DNA of 64,000 nucleotides from Symbiodinium natans (GCA_905221605.1 CAJNDS010000280.1:654392-718391); one strand, 5' to 3'. Counted from the stretch's first letter, positions 29,230-39,509 are shown. Notes: a model not told the origin generated them from the sequence alone. A program made the numbers and translations.

Positions 29230-29318
29230 GTTTAGGGTTTAGGGTCTAGGGTTTAGGGTTTAGGGTTTAGGGTTTAGGGTTTAGGGTTCAGGGTTCAGGG
29301 TTCAGGGTTTAGGGTTAG
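29230..29318 (+). repeat. Candidate intron made entirely of TTTAGGG-type heptamers
   Basis: 89 nt from GTTTAGGG to GGGTTAG with nothing but heptamers and one-base variants (TCTAGGG, TTCAGGG). The GT and AG come from the repeat itself. Exons on both sides stay open in one phase across it. Confidence 0.65.
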
Positions 29319-29425
29319 GAGCCCACGACCCTGACCCGAAGCGACCCACTGAGCATATCCTGAAAGTTTGCGGCAAGGTTGGGCCCAGCAATTGCACCCC
29401 AGAGAAAAAGGTTGAGAAGTTTTAG
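29319..29425 (+). CDS. Exon B2, candidate terminal exon
   Basis: Two bases complete a Gly codon with B1, then AHDPDPKRPTEHILKVCGKV and GPSNCTPEKKVEKF to TAG. Basic and Lys-rich C-terminus. The product is not recognised. Confidence 0.55.
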
Positions 29426-29539
29426 GGTCCAATGCTTTCGGGTTTGGGGGCCTGTGGGTATGCAGCTTGGAGGCCTTAGGGCCCGGAGATTTTCATAGTA
29501 AAGGGGTGCTGCTTAAGAATTCAGAGCTTTCACGCTTGA

Positions 29540-29935
29540 GGTGTAGCCCTAAACCCCTAAACCCCCCGAAACCCCGAAACCCTAAACCCTAAACCCTAAG
29601 CCCCTCTTGCCGAGGTGCAGTTGTCTGAAGAGAGCCTGGGGCGAGGTGGGCGATGACATTGGGGTTTGGGGTTTAGGGTTTTGGGTTTTGGGCGTTTACG
29701 GCTTTGGGATGTTTAGGGCACCTAATTTCAGGGGGCTTAGGCCTTAACGTTTCTTGATGGGTTCTGGGTTCCGATGTTTCTGGAAGGAGTGCTTGATTCT
29801 TCCAGCCCCATAAGCTCAAAATTCCCTTGGCGTAGTGTGCAACGCTAAACCCTAAACCCTAGACCCTAGACCCTAGACCCCGAACCCCAAACCCTAAACC
29901 CGAAACCCTGAACCATTGAAGTAGGTGGCTTCAGA
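29540..29935. other. Spacer with short arrays
   Basis: Short C-rich (29552-29600, 29846-29900) and G-rich (29660-29690) blocks. A possible small exon after GGTGCAG near 29617 (reading LSEESLGR) is too short to support. Confidence 0.4.
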
Positions 29936-30289
29936 AATTTCAGGTTGCTGGCATTGAGCAGCCCAAGGTTCGAGAAGCCAAGAGAGAAGTTGAGTTGTTG
30001 GGGTGTTGCGCAGTTTTTGGCCTTTCAGGGTTTAAGGCATCAGGTTGAGGGTTTGGGCTATCACCATGTCCTGTAGGTGTTGAGGTAGCTTTTTGGTCTC
30101 CTAGCTACCAGAACCTGTTTTTCTCAACTCTTCTTTATGGTCTATACAACCAAACCTTGTATGTTTGTTTGTGTGTGTGTGTGTGTCGGTAGTGTTTAGC
30201 AGAATCCCAAAAACGCTAAACCCTTTCTTCTGCCCTAAGTTTCCGCCAGCTGGGGTTGAGGGTCCGGGGTTTAGGGTCCGGGGTTTAGG

Positions 30290-30650
30290 CCCGAAACCCA
30301 AAACCCAAAACCCCAAACCCCAAACCCCAAACCCCAAACCCCAAACCCCAAACCCCAAACCCTAAACCCTAAACCCTAAACCCTAAACCCAAAACCCTAA
30401 ACCGCAGCTCTGGGGTCGCCGTCGCAGACGTCCAAAAGCGACGACAGTTTCGCATCTCGGAGCCGCGAAAGCCAAAATTAGGTTAGGGTTTAGGGTTTAG
30501 GGTTTAGGGTTTAGGGTTTAGGGTTTAGGGTTTAGGGTTTAGGGTTTAGGGTTTAGGGTTTAGGGTTTAGGGTTTAGGGTTTAGGGTTTAGGGTGTAGGG
30601 TGTAGGGTGTAGGGTGTAGGGTGTAGGGTGTATGGTGTACGTAGGGTTCC
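30290..30650. repeat. CCCCAAA, CCCTAAA, TTTAGGG and GGGTGTA arrays
   Basis: A CCCCAAA run (30296-30360) and CCCTAAA (30361-30400), then a unique 75 bp that matches 14700-14760 inverted. TTTAGGG follows (30482-30590) and ends in six homogeneous TAGGGTG units (30592-30635). Confidence 0.93.
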
Positions 30651-30791
30651 CGGGAGAGCGCGACTGACAGGGAACATTTTTTTTAATGTTTAAGAATGTA
30701 TCTGTTTTTTCCCTCCTTCTTTGGTGGTTTCTTAAGCAAATAGTAATGCAATGTGTAGGGTTGTAGGGTTTAGGGGCGCGCCTGGGGCCAG

Positions 30792-30844
30792 GCGATGTGT
30801 TCCACCTTGCCCTGTTGCTCAACTCCCTAACGCTCCTCGGCGAG
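30792..30844 (+). CDS. Candidate internal exon, helical-repeat type
   Basis: Between GGGCCAG and GTTTGA it reads DVFHLALLLNSLTLLGE, strongly amphipathic and of the OPR/RAP repeat type. Phase 2-base entry, phase 0 exit. Confidence 0.5.
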
Positions 30845-31149
30845 GTTTGAGGTCCTATGCTCGAAGGGTTCTGTGTTTGGAGTTTGGGGATTTAGGGAAG
30901 GCTTGGGCGTTCCTCCCTCCCCCCTCCCCCGCCAAAAGCACCGAACACAACCAACGACCCTGCAAGCCTTCAGGCCCCCAAAAACCCTAAGCCCTAAACC
31001 CTAAACCCTAAGCCGAAACCCGAAACCCTAAGCCCTAAACCCTAAACCCCTAAACCCTAAACCCCAAAAGCCTTCAGGCCCCCGGACCCAAGATCCCGAC
31101 ACGGCCCAGAAGCCTTGAAACCTCAAACCCTCAAACCCTGGACCCTAAG

Positions 31150-31247
31150 CTTTGTCATAGTTGGGTACCATTTTACATGTTTAAGGGCACTTAAACCCAA
31201 TAAGGAATATAAATGGTAAATTTTGAATATTATCCCAACCATGAACT
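31150..31247. mobile_element. Inverted-repeat element, decayed
   Basis: TAGTTGGGTACCATTTTAC and ATATTATCCCAACCATG form imperfect terminal repeats around an AT-rich centre. Confidence 0.45.
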
Positions 31248-31674
31248 GGCAAGCCCGAAGCCCCGGGCGCAGGGTTAAGGGTATACCCGGACCCTACAAC
31301 CTGAACGTCACATTGGAAGCTACTGGTCCCAAAACCCCAAAGACACAACTGAAAGTAGGGTTTAGGGTTAAGGGTTCAGGCTTTAGGGTTTAGGATTTAG
31401 GATTTAGGGTGAACCCTCAAACCCCTTGCCTGGACCTCAAACTCCCAATCCCACACACCTCCAAAACTTCGCGGAAAATTGCAGCCCTTCAAATGGTCTC
31501 GCTTCTCAAAAGTCCAGGGCCTCTTTGGGTACCCTAACTACTAGGGGCCGCCCTAGGCAACGGGACCGCAATCTTGAGATCTGACCAAATAATCTTCAGT
31601 TTTGTGTGTGGGGGGTTCTTATGGGTACAGAAGCTTTCAGAACCTTTCTTTAATGTAATGGGGCCTGGGGCTTA

Positions 31675-31845
31675 GCGCTGAATTAGGGTTTAGGGCTTAG
31701 GGCTTGGGGTTCAGGGTTTAGTGTTTAGGGTTTGGGTTTAGGGTTTAGGGTTTAGGGTTTAGGGTTTAGGGTTTAGGGTTTAGGGTTTAGGGTTTAGGGT
31801 TTAGGGTTTAGGGTTTAGGGTTTAGGGTTTAGGGTTTAGGGCTTA
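31675..31845. repeat. TTTAGGG array
   Basis: About 20 heptamers. Here a G-rich array precedes the next exon instead of a C-rich one. Confidence 0.95.
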
Positions 31846-31858
31846 GCCTTGGGCCCAG

Positions 31859-31924
31859 GAAGGTTCGACCGACTGCGCCCGCGACGGATGCGCTGATCCA
31901 GGCCTTGGAGGCGCATCTTACGGG
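31859..31924 (+). CDS. Candidate internal exon
   Basis: After GGGCCCAG one base, then KVRPTAPATDALIQALEAHL and T. The donor is the first GT of a TTTAGGG array (31925-32010). Confidence 0.5.
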
Positions 31925-32009
31925 GTTTAGGGTTTAGGGTTTAGGGTTTAGGGTTTAGGGTTTAGGGTTTAGGGTTTAGGGTTTAGGGTTTAGGGTTTAC
32001 GGTTTGGGG

Positions 32010-32480
32010 TCCAGGGAGTTTGGGGTTTAGGGCTTAGGGATTCGGACGTAGAGAGTGTTGGTACAACTTCGCTGTAAGCCCTGAACGGCCCTCAACCCTA
32101 CAGGCTCCCTGCAAACCCGAAAACCTGTAACCCCTAAAGGCCCTACTTAGCCTACAAGCACTAAACGCTCTGAAGCAAGGCCCCCTACTACAAACCCTAC
32201 GAAGCCTATACACCTACAGGCCCTAAACCCCAAACCCTAGACCCCAAACCCTAAACCCATCTAAACCCTACACCCCAAACCCTAAACCCTAAACCCCCTA
32301 AACCCTAAACCCTAAACCCTAAACCCACCCAAACCCTAAACCCCATATCCTAAACCCCTAAGGGGTTCTTCCTGGGCTGCAAATCAGGCTCGCTGCCACC
32401 CACGCTACGTGCCCGAGGTTGCGGTGGTCAGCCACAGCCTTATACTTACTTAGCCCATCGCCCAATACCCCTTAAAACAA
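32010..32480. other. Spacer with C-rich arrays
   Basis: CCCTAAA/CCCCAAA heptamers at 32218-32360, and an (AT)n tract at 32485-32502. No supported gene. Confidence 0.5.
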
Positions 32481-32644
32481 AGAGATATATATATATATAT
32501 ATACAGAAGGGCCTGTCATGGGGCCTGGGTTTTTTTTGGCATATTTTCATGGTTGCTTGCATGCTTCGGAAGGCCCTTATGAATTCATGTAACCCGTCGT
32601 TACACCAGCACGCGCCTTATGCCCTACACCCCGAGCCTTCTACA

Positions 32645-32818
32645 AAGCCAAACAAACCAAAAAAACCAAAAGAACCAAAAGAACCAAAAAAACCAAAAAC
32701 AACAAAACAACCAAGGATTTCCACACTACTCTGAAACCTTCGGACTAGTGTGAAAATCCTTGGTTTTTTTGGTTTTTTTGGTTCTTTTGTTTTTTTTGGT
32801 TTTTTTGGTTTCCGCTGC
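32645..32818. repeat. Long palindrome with ACCAAAA arms
   Basis: The left arm of AACCAAAA units ends in CCAAGGATTTCCACACTA. The right arm is GTGTGAAAATCCTTGG followed by TTTTTTGG units. It could form one long hairpin; the short ORFs across it are translations of the arms. Confidence 0.85.
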
Positions 32819-32933
32819 AGGTGACGCACTCGGACACAATTCCCTGCGACTGCTCTTTTGGGTTGGGCTTGGGGTCTATGTAAACATGACTATTGTATAA
32901 TATATCTTATGCTATGCTTCCGATGGGTCCAGC

Positions 32934-33002
32934 TGCTTATAAGCAAGCCTTCTGCTTATAAGCAGTCAGACTGCTTATAAGTCATACTTCTGCTTATAAG
33001 CA
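32934..33002. promoter_or_regulatory. Four TGCTTATAAGCA palindromes with a 19-bp period
   Basis: Starts at 32934, 32953, 32972 and 32991. Copies 1, 2 and 4 are perfect 12-bp palindromes; copy 3 ends GTCA. Exact helical-type spacing upstream of the 33235-35033 gene suggests a protein-binding array (promoter or replication-type iterons). Confidence 0.7.
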
Positions 33003-33234
33003 CCGCCTAGCTATTCTCTTTTACGTTACAGGTCTGGCTTTTCTTGCTATGCACCTCGGCTGCACTGGGTGTTTTCTTCTTTGATTTTTTTGCCGTATGC
33101 GACTAGACTTGGACACGACGGACTGCGTAACACAAGGCCTTGAGCTAAGACTTCGAGCCACGACTTATATTCGAAGGCATGTGGCTATAGCATATGCACG
33201 TAGCTTGTCCAGTTGCGCTTAGCCTAGCCTGAAT

Positions 33235-35033
33235 ATGAAGCGCTCTGCCCACGTTGCCGGCATCGCGAACATCCAAAATGGCATCATCAGCCTCCAGCTC
33301 GAGAACCTGTCCATTCGGCCTTCTCCCGCAGCCTCCTCGCCTCCTTACGCCTCGCGTCCTTCCGCATCGCCTTCTTCCGCATCGCCTCCTTCCGCATCGT
33401 GCTCACCCCCTCTCATTGTCGATGTGTTGGCCAAGATTCAGGATGGCACCTACACCACACACGAGAGCAAGCGGGGCCTCACCGGACGGCAGATCTTCAG
33501 GTGGGACTCAAAGGCGACTGGAACCCAACGGCCGAGGCCGCTTTGCAGGTGTGGTTGAGCTCGCCCAAAAAGGGCTTCAAACAGCAGGCCGATGAGAGGA
33601 CTTTGGCCATCACGGACGCGCCAGCTACCTCAACACTGGCTATCGTAGACACCCCAGACACAAAGAACTTGGCCATTCGGGAGACCCCGGACCCCAAGAC
33701 TTCGACGACTGTGGACAATAACAAGGACAACACAAACGACGACGGCGCTGCCCCTGCATCCTCTTCGGGCTCTTCGTCCTCCTCCAGTTCGTCAGGGTCA
33801 GACTCATCCATGCCTAAGACCAAGAGGGGCTTGCGTGCACGTGTAAAAAAACTGGAGGCGACGAACTCCCAGTTGAAAGCCGCTCTCGAAGAGACTACAG
33901 AGGATCTCTTCTGGGCTAATGAGGCTCTGAGGGTCGGTCCAAGGAGCCAAACGCAAGCTGTCAAAGCCAAGTGTGCAGGCTGCGCGCGTGTTACAAAAGA
34001 GTAACTCAAGACTTGGTCGTGCAGCGTGTGTACATATCTTTCTGTGGCTAGGTTCAAGTTCCATCCTGTCCGTTCTCGCAGTCCTCTCACTCGCCTGCCA
34101 TGTCCGTGTGGTCCGCCAAGCCGCCGGCCGACTTCACTCAGGCATGTCTGCTTGCGGCTCCATTGGATTTTCGCGCCCTCGACGCCCCGGTGATCCATGC
34201 ACGAACCTCGGAGCTTGGCAGCTTTGACATGCTACCGCTCAAAGCAGCAACGCATTCCACTTCGGTAAAGTCCTTGGTTGAGCTTGTCAAACCGATGTCT
34301 GCGGGGGACTTTGATTTCGGACACCTTCATCACCTCATATCCACCGCCAAGTATGAGGACCTTCCCGGCCCTTGTCTGTGAGCTTTGGCAATGGCACGAA
34401 ATTCAAGATGCAGCTTGTGGGCCAGCAGTCTTCGGATGGTCAGTGGATTTTCTTGAAGCACTTCATCTTTGAAAACAAGATCCCCGCTCGGCTTCTCAAG
34501 ACAACTCTCGCAGGGGACCTCCACATCATCAACTACGGCACGAACTTCCGCAGCGGTCTCAAGGGCTTCCAGTATATGTTGGAACATGTTGGCCAATGGA
34601 GCCCAAAACCAAGACGAAAGAAACATCGGATCTGCAGAAAGGCTTCGACTTTATTCGCTCTACGGGCCCTCGGTCCAACATGCACAATCGGCAGACCGAG
34701 TGGACCGAAGTTGAGATTCACAAAGAAGACAGTCCCATCTTCGGCTGGTCGGCGGGCTTAGTCAAGGAGTCGCTTCGCGGCTACGCCAACTCCAATGTCT
34801 TCGCCGACTGTATCAGCAACTTCTTCGTCACGCTGCACGATCTCCAAGGCTGGTTCCTTCATGATGTTCTTGTTCCTCTCCTGCCCAGCATGAAGTCCAA
34901 GACCTTGGTCATGATGGGGCTGGCCGAGAAGGGCAAAACTCCGGCGGCCCAAGCGCTCGCACTGGTTTCAATGCATCCAAGGTATTTCAACGACGACTAT
35001 GTCCTCCAGAGTCCCAGACGATTTGATATGTAA
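33235..35033 (+). pseudogene. Frame-broken gene for a P-loop ATPase-like protein
   Basis: Open readings switch frame four times (33235-33500, 33500-34004, 34100-34381, 34372-34600, 34596-35033) and together give about 580 residues. In order: a Ser/Pro-rich N-terminus, an acidic/Ser-rich linker, a basic coiled-coil (KTKRGLRARVKKLEATNSQL), a middle domain (QLVGQQSSDGQWIFLKHFIF), then a Walker A-like GLAEKGKTP near the C-terminus, ending LQSPRRFDM. No Walker B or sensor motif was found. The segment has no telomere-like arrays and uses GC-rich codons throughout, so it may be an inserted element or retrocopy. Introns could explain some of the breaks. Confidence 0.5.
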
Positions 35034-35042
35034 ATACGCATG

Positions 35043-35084
35043 TACCCAAATAGTGGGGTTGGATATACCCAAATAGTGGGGTTG
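35043..35084. repeat. Direct repeat of TACCCAAATAGTGGGGTTG
   Basis: Two perfect 19-bp copies (35043 and 35066), 23-bp period, just after the P-loop gene stop; a CT/AT-rich microsatellite follows (35110-35187). Confidence 0.9.
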
Positions 35085-35189
35085 CAAAAACCCAGGCCCC
35101 ATGGCAGGCCGCTCTCTCTCTCTCTATATATATATATATATGTGTTTTTATACATATACATATATGTGTATATATATATATGTATATGC

Positions 35190-35990
35190 CCTAAATCATA
35201 TTGAGGATCCCTATAGAATATGAGGTGCGTGGCTTAATAAAGAGGGTATTTGGGCTCTTTGGGTAGTTGAACTGTAAACTTTTGGTCAAGGGGTGAAGGC
35301 TCTTACCCCTAAGGTACCTGCCCTGAGGATCTTTCAGAAGGGGTTAGGGTTCAAGGGTTTGGGGTTCAGGGTTTAGGGTTTAGGGTTTGGGAGTACAACC
35401 TTAGGGATCCGAGATAGAACACCATGATTTGGGTTTTCCAAACGAATTATTCTGCTCTTTTTTCTGATTCCTTGGGTATCGGAGAAGTAAACGCCCGCCT
35501 CGAAGCCAAGGAGGGGCCTGTCCTTGGGGGGTGTTTTTTGGTTTTTTGGGTGTTTTGGTTTTGGGTGGTTCGGGTTTCTTTTGGGGTGTAGGGGGTTTGT
35601 GGGTTAGGTTTTTTGGGGCTTTTGGCGGCTTTAGGGGTTCTGGTTTAGGCTGGACTACCCTGCTACTAAACTGCGAGGCTAGGACGTGAGGCAGAGCGTC
35701 CTTGTACACAAGATGCTGAGACCCTACGCCTTGAAGCTTTACCCTAAGCCGGGAACCCTTGCATGACCAATTCTTGAAATGATGGTCCACTCACATTCTT
35801 GGGGCACGCTAAGTCTGGTTTAAGGGCTTGTTTTTACAAGTAGGTGCCGCATGAGGGTTACAGAGCCTGCCACATCTGAATCCCTCGGTCAAGAGTTGTG
35901 GTTTGTCGTGAAAGCCTGAGGCCCCGAACCTTACAGCCCAGAACCCTAAACCCAGGACCAAACCCTAAATCCTAAACCCCTAAACCCCTA
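35190..35990. other. Spacer, no supported gene
   Basis: Contains a short TTTAGGG block (35343-35390) and G/T-rich low-complexity sequence (35525-35645). A 129-codon minus frame across it is Pro/Lys-rich and probably spurious. Confidence 0.5.
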
Positions 35991-36014
35991 AACCCTTAAA
36001 ACACCTAAACCCCT

Positions 36015-36280
36015 AACCCCTAAACCCTAAACCCTAAACCCTAAACCCTAAACCCTAAACCCTAAACCCTAAACCCTAAACCCTAAACCCTAAACCCTAA
36101 ACCCTAAACCCTAAACCCTAAACCCTAAACCCTAAACCCTAAACCTAAACCCTAAACCCAAAACCCCCTAAACCCTAAACCCTAAACCCTAAACCCTAAA
36201 CCCTAAACCCTAAACCCTAAACCCTAAACCCTAAACCCTAAACCCTAAACCCTAAACCCTAACCCTAAACCCTAAACCCA
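36015..36280. repeat. CCCTAAA array
   Basis: More than 35 heptamers ending CCCTAAACCCAG, where the last AG is the inferred acceptor of the next exon. Confidence 0.95.
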
Positions 36281-36281
36281 G

Positions 36282-36343
36282 GCCTACTTTTGGGGGCCTT
36301 CGCCCGGCTCCCGCGCCTGCCGCCGGTTCGCCTCCAGGAGTCG
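36282..36343 (+). CDS. Exon C1, helical
   Basis: Reads LLLGAFARLPRLPPVRLQES, lying exactly between a C-rich and a G-rich array. Exits in phase 0 at GTTTGG. Confidence 0.5.
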
Positions 36344-36700
36344 GTTTGGGGGTAGGGTTTAGGGTTTGGGGTTTAGGGTTTAGGGTTTAGGGTTTAGGGT
36401 TAGGGCTTAGGGTTTAGGGTTAGGGTTTAGGGTTTAGGGTTTAGGGTTTAGGGTTTAGGGTTTAGGGTTTAGGGTTTAGGGTTTAGGGTTTAGGTTTTAT
36501 GGTTTTGGGTTTAGGGTTTAGGGTTTAGGGTTTAGGGTTTAGGGTTTAGGGTTTAGGGTTTAGGGTTTAGGGTTTAGGGTTTAGGGTTTAGGGTTTAGGG
36601 TTTAGGGTTTAGGGTTTAGGGTTTAGGGTTTAGGGGTAGGGTTTAGGGTTTGGGGTTTGGGGTTTGGGGTCTAGGGTCTAGGGTCTAGGGTTTAGGCTGT
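36344..36700. repeat. TTTAGGG array
   Basis: More than 45 heptamers with a TCTAGGG sub-run at the end (36668-36690). The array begins at the inferred donor of exon C1. Confidence 0.95.
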
Positions 36701-36709
36701 TGTTTTTTT

Positions 36710-37100
36710 GAGGAGGTGTTCTGTTTTGTTGCTGTATATCGAGAAATCTAGAAATCGATATCAATATACGTATAAGTGCCTATATGTATATATATATATA
36801 TATAGAAGGTAGATATAAATAAACAATACATACATATATATATATATAATATGTGCATCTATGGATTTACACACATTTCTTTGTTTTTTTTGGGGGGAGG
36901 GGAGCGTGGCGGACGTGGCTGTCTTCTTTCCGAGCCTTTGTTGCGTTTAACGCTGCTAAGGATTTTTTCTTTTGGGAGGGGGGGGGAAGGTGACACTGCT
37001 ACAAAGCTCTTTCCGGCAGAAGAAAATTCTAAGCCCTAAGCCCTAAACCCGAAAGACTCTAAACCCTGAAACTTTAGGCTGCGGCTTCTTCTTCCCTGGG
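36710..37100. other. Spacer with (AT)n tracts
   Basis: TA-rich microsatellites at 36784-36850, then G/T-rich sequence. No gene supported. Confidence 0.5.
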
Positions 37101-37106
37101 GGAAGA

Positions 37107-37185
37107 TAAACCCTAAACCCTAAACCCTAAACCCTAAACCCTAAACCCTAAACCCTAAACCCTAAACCCTAAACCCTAAACTGAA
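37107..37185. repeat. CCCTAAA array
   Basis: Eleven heptamers. Confidence 0.93.
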
Positions 37186-37529
37186 AGCAGCTTCTTACGG
37201 CTTGAAGGCTTCAGAGGCTGCAGGAGGTTCTTGGGGATGTGGAAGGCTTCAGGTCCAAGGTGCTGGGGGTTTTAGGGGGGTTGGGGTTTGTGGAAAAGAG
37301 GTTTGGGGTTTGGGGTTTAGGGTTTAGGGTTTAGGGTACCTTTGTTTGGGAGCTGAGGTTGGGGTTAGTGGTGCGGTCTCGCGGGAGGTTTTGCATCAGT
37401 TTGCTTGATGCGACGCCTTTTTGTAGAGGCGGAGCTTTGTATGATTTAGGGTTTAGGGTTTATACGGTTTGCAGGGTGTCAGGGTTTAGAGTCAGAGCCC
37501 AGGGGACAAGACAAGTACGTTTATTTCAG

Positions 37530-37558
37530 CTTGAGGCAGCTATGGCAAGCATGGAGAA
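37530..37558 (+). CDS. Exon C2, 29-nt exon
   Basis: Flanked by a strong acceptor (TTTATTTCAG) and a consensus donor (AA|GTAAGTA). It reads LEAAMASME plus two bases, phase 0 in. It joins C3 in frame. Confidence 0.55.
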
Positions 37559-37969
37559 GTAAGTACGGTAAGGTTGAACCTTTCAGTGCTTGTTGGGTGG
37601 ACCGGGGCCTGTCTGAGCCCACCGGAACTGTAGGTTCAACGTGAACCACGAACAACTTCTGTTCATGTTTGGTCTTGAGGCAGGATTTTAGGGGCTAGCT
37701 AGGTTTTCGCCAGATCCGCTCAAACCCTAAGCCGTAATTCAGGGTTTAGGGTTCAGGGTTTAATTAGGGTCTAGGGTTAAACCTCAAATCCCAAAACCCT
37801 CAGCGCAGACGACCCGCCGAATCAGCCATTAAACGTCCCTGAAGCCCCAAACCTCGGTCGCCCAGTGGTACCCTTTTCCCTTCTTTGGTTCGCGACTCTA
37901 AACCCTAAACCCTAAACCCCAAGCCCTAAACCCTAAACCCTAAACCCCAAACCCTAAACACGGCTCAAG

Positions 37970-38033
37970 GAGGCCGCGCGGAGGAGCGCCGAAGCCAAGG
38001 CAGGAGCTCGACCACGGCTTCTATACGATGCGG
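37970..38033 (+). CDS. Exon C3
   Basis: In phase with C2 it reads KRPRGGAPKPRQELDHGFYT then MR. A second frame (EAARRSAEAKAGARPRLLYD) is also open. Acceptor CTCAAG after a CCCTAAA block, donor GTTTTGGGG. Confidence 0.5.
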
Positions 38034-38177
38034 GTTTTGGGGTCCAGCTTTGGGGTTTAGGGTTTAGGGTTTCGGGTTGAGGGTTTAGGGTTTAGGGTTT
38101 TTGTTTTAGGGTTTAGGGTTTAGGGTTTAAGCCCTAAACCCAAAACCCAAAACCCTAAACCCTAAAACTCTGACGAG

Positions 38178-38219
38178 GTCAGCCGAGATGCGTACGGGCA
38201 CCTGGCACTGCCAAACTGC
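38178..38219 (+). CDS. Exon C4
   Basis: Fourteen codons VSRDAYGHLALPNC between GACGAG and GTTGGG, phase 0 on both sides, following C3 in frame. Confidence 0.5.
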
Positions 38220-38343
38220 GTTGGGCTGCTAAGCCCCTGACTCAATCCTTCAGGTTTTGTTCAGGGTTTAGGGTTTAGGGTTTAGGGTTTAGGGTTTAGG
38301 GTTTAGAGTCAGGGTTTAGGGTTGTGTGGGGTTGAGGTTCAAG

Positions 38344-38417
38344 GCTGAAATGAACTTGCCAACTAGAAAGATGGGCCCTGTTGCTCAAGGACTGTGTGAT
38401 GTTGAAATGGCTTACCT
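38344..38417 (+). CDS. Exon C5
   Basis: Reads AEMNLPTRKMGPVAQGLCDV then EMAY plus two bases, between TTCAAG and GTAGGT. Follows C4 in frame and joins C6 through a Leu codon. Confidence 0.55.
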
Positions 38418-39088
38418 GTAGGTAGGGTTTAGGGTTTAGGGTTTGGGGTTTGGGGTTTTGGGGTTTTGGGGTTTAGGGTTGAGGGTTGAGGGTTCAGGGT
38501 TTAGGGTTCAGAGTTGAGGGTTGAGGGTTGACGGGTTTAGGGCTTCAGAAGTAGTAGGCTCCCGCCGAGGCGTTAGTCACCGTTGGGGTTTGTTGGGGCG
38601 TGCGCAGAATCATGTTGTTTAGGGTTTAGGGTTTAGGGTTTAGGGTTTTGGGTTTTGGGGGGTGGGGCGGGGGGAAGGGCGTCTGAGACAAGAAGGCCCG
38701 GCTGAGAACCTGTCGGTGAGGGTTTGTTTGTGTGTGTGTGTTACAGGGAAAGCTGAAGGTTTGACGGTCTAATGTTTTGAGGCGTAGTTTTTGTGGGGCT
38801 TACGGATCTTGGGCAGTGGGTCTTTGGGGCTTTCGGCTTATTTCGGGTTTGCTCGCGGTTCTTATGCTAGGCATTCCCGGGTGAGAGAAGGCACATAATT
38901 CGGCAGCGGTGTGCGCTCCTTTCATATGTTTGGGCGGAGGGCTTTGGCGGTTTCGGATTTCTTGGGTTTGTTGTGTGTTTGAGGGCTACCAGAGATCAGG
39001 GGTTCATTGGTTCAGGGCCCTAAACCCTAACCCTAAAACCTAAAACCGAAACTAAACCCTAAGTTGAGATTTCTGAGCAAAACGAGAG

Positions 39089-39158
39089 GTGCGCTGGTGC
39101 GCTTGGATGCCCGCCGCTCGTCCTCCCTGCGGCCTTGGTTTCGCCTGGCGCCCCAAGG
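39089..39158 (+). CDS. Exon C6
   Basis: In phase with C5 it reads CAGALGCPPLVLPAALVSPG then APR, hydrophobic. Its last base abuts the inverted-repeat introner at 39159. Confidence 0.55.
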
Positions 39159-39402
39159 GTTATAGGGTTCTTAAGGGACGGGGTTCATGGGGGTTGGTAC
39201 CTACGCAACCTCAGGGTTTAGGGTATTTAGGGTATTTAGATGTATTTAGGGTACTTAGGGTACTCAGTGTATTTGGGGTTTAGGGTTTAGGGTTTAGGGT
39301 TTAGGGTTTAGGGTTTAGCGAGTTTTAGGGAACAGTGGGGAGGATTAAGGAACCTTGGGTTACATACCCCCTTTGATACCCCCTCCCTTAAGAACCCTAT
39401 AG
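39159..39402 (+). mobile_element. Introner-like element forming an intron (GT...AG) with an internal TTTAGGG array
   Basis: Begins GTTATAGGGTTCTTAAGGGA and ends CCTCCCTTAAGAACCCTATAG. The terminal inverted repeat is essentially perfect and coincides with GT-AG splice ends. Inside are a GTACCTACG/CTTGGGTTACATACC pair and a TTTAGGG array (39277-39320). Exons C6 and C7 keep frame across it. Confidence 0.75.
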
Positions 39403-39445
39403 AAGGGCTACAAATCCATGGCTTGGGTTGCCGGAAGGATTCCGG
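39403..39445 (+). CDS. Exon C7
   Basis: Reads KGYKSMAWVAGRIP plus one base, in phase with C6. The donor is the GT of a TTTAGGG array (39446-39505). Confidence 0.55.
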
Positions 39446-39509
39446 GTTTAGGGTTTAGGGTTTAGGGTTTAGGGTTTAGGGTTTAGGGTTTAGGGTTTAG
39501 GGTTTCAAG

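Noticed and set aside
33497-34198. Minus-strand ORF of 233 codons
   Set aside because: Opposite-strand shadow of the P-loop gene; the plus reading has the acidic/Ser linker, coiled coil and better composition.
35401-35790. Minus-strand ORF of 129 codons
   Set aside because: Pro/Lys-rich reading of G/T-rich low-complexity sequence; no acceptor, donor or homology clue.
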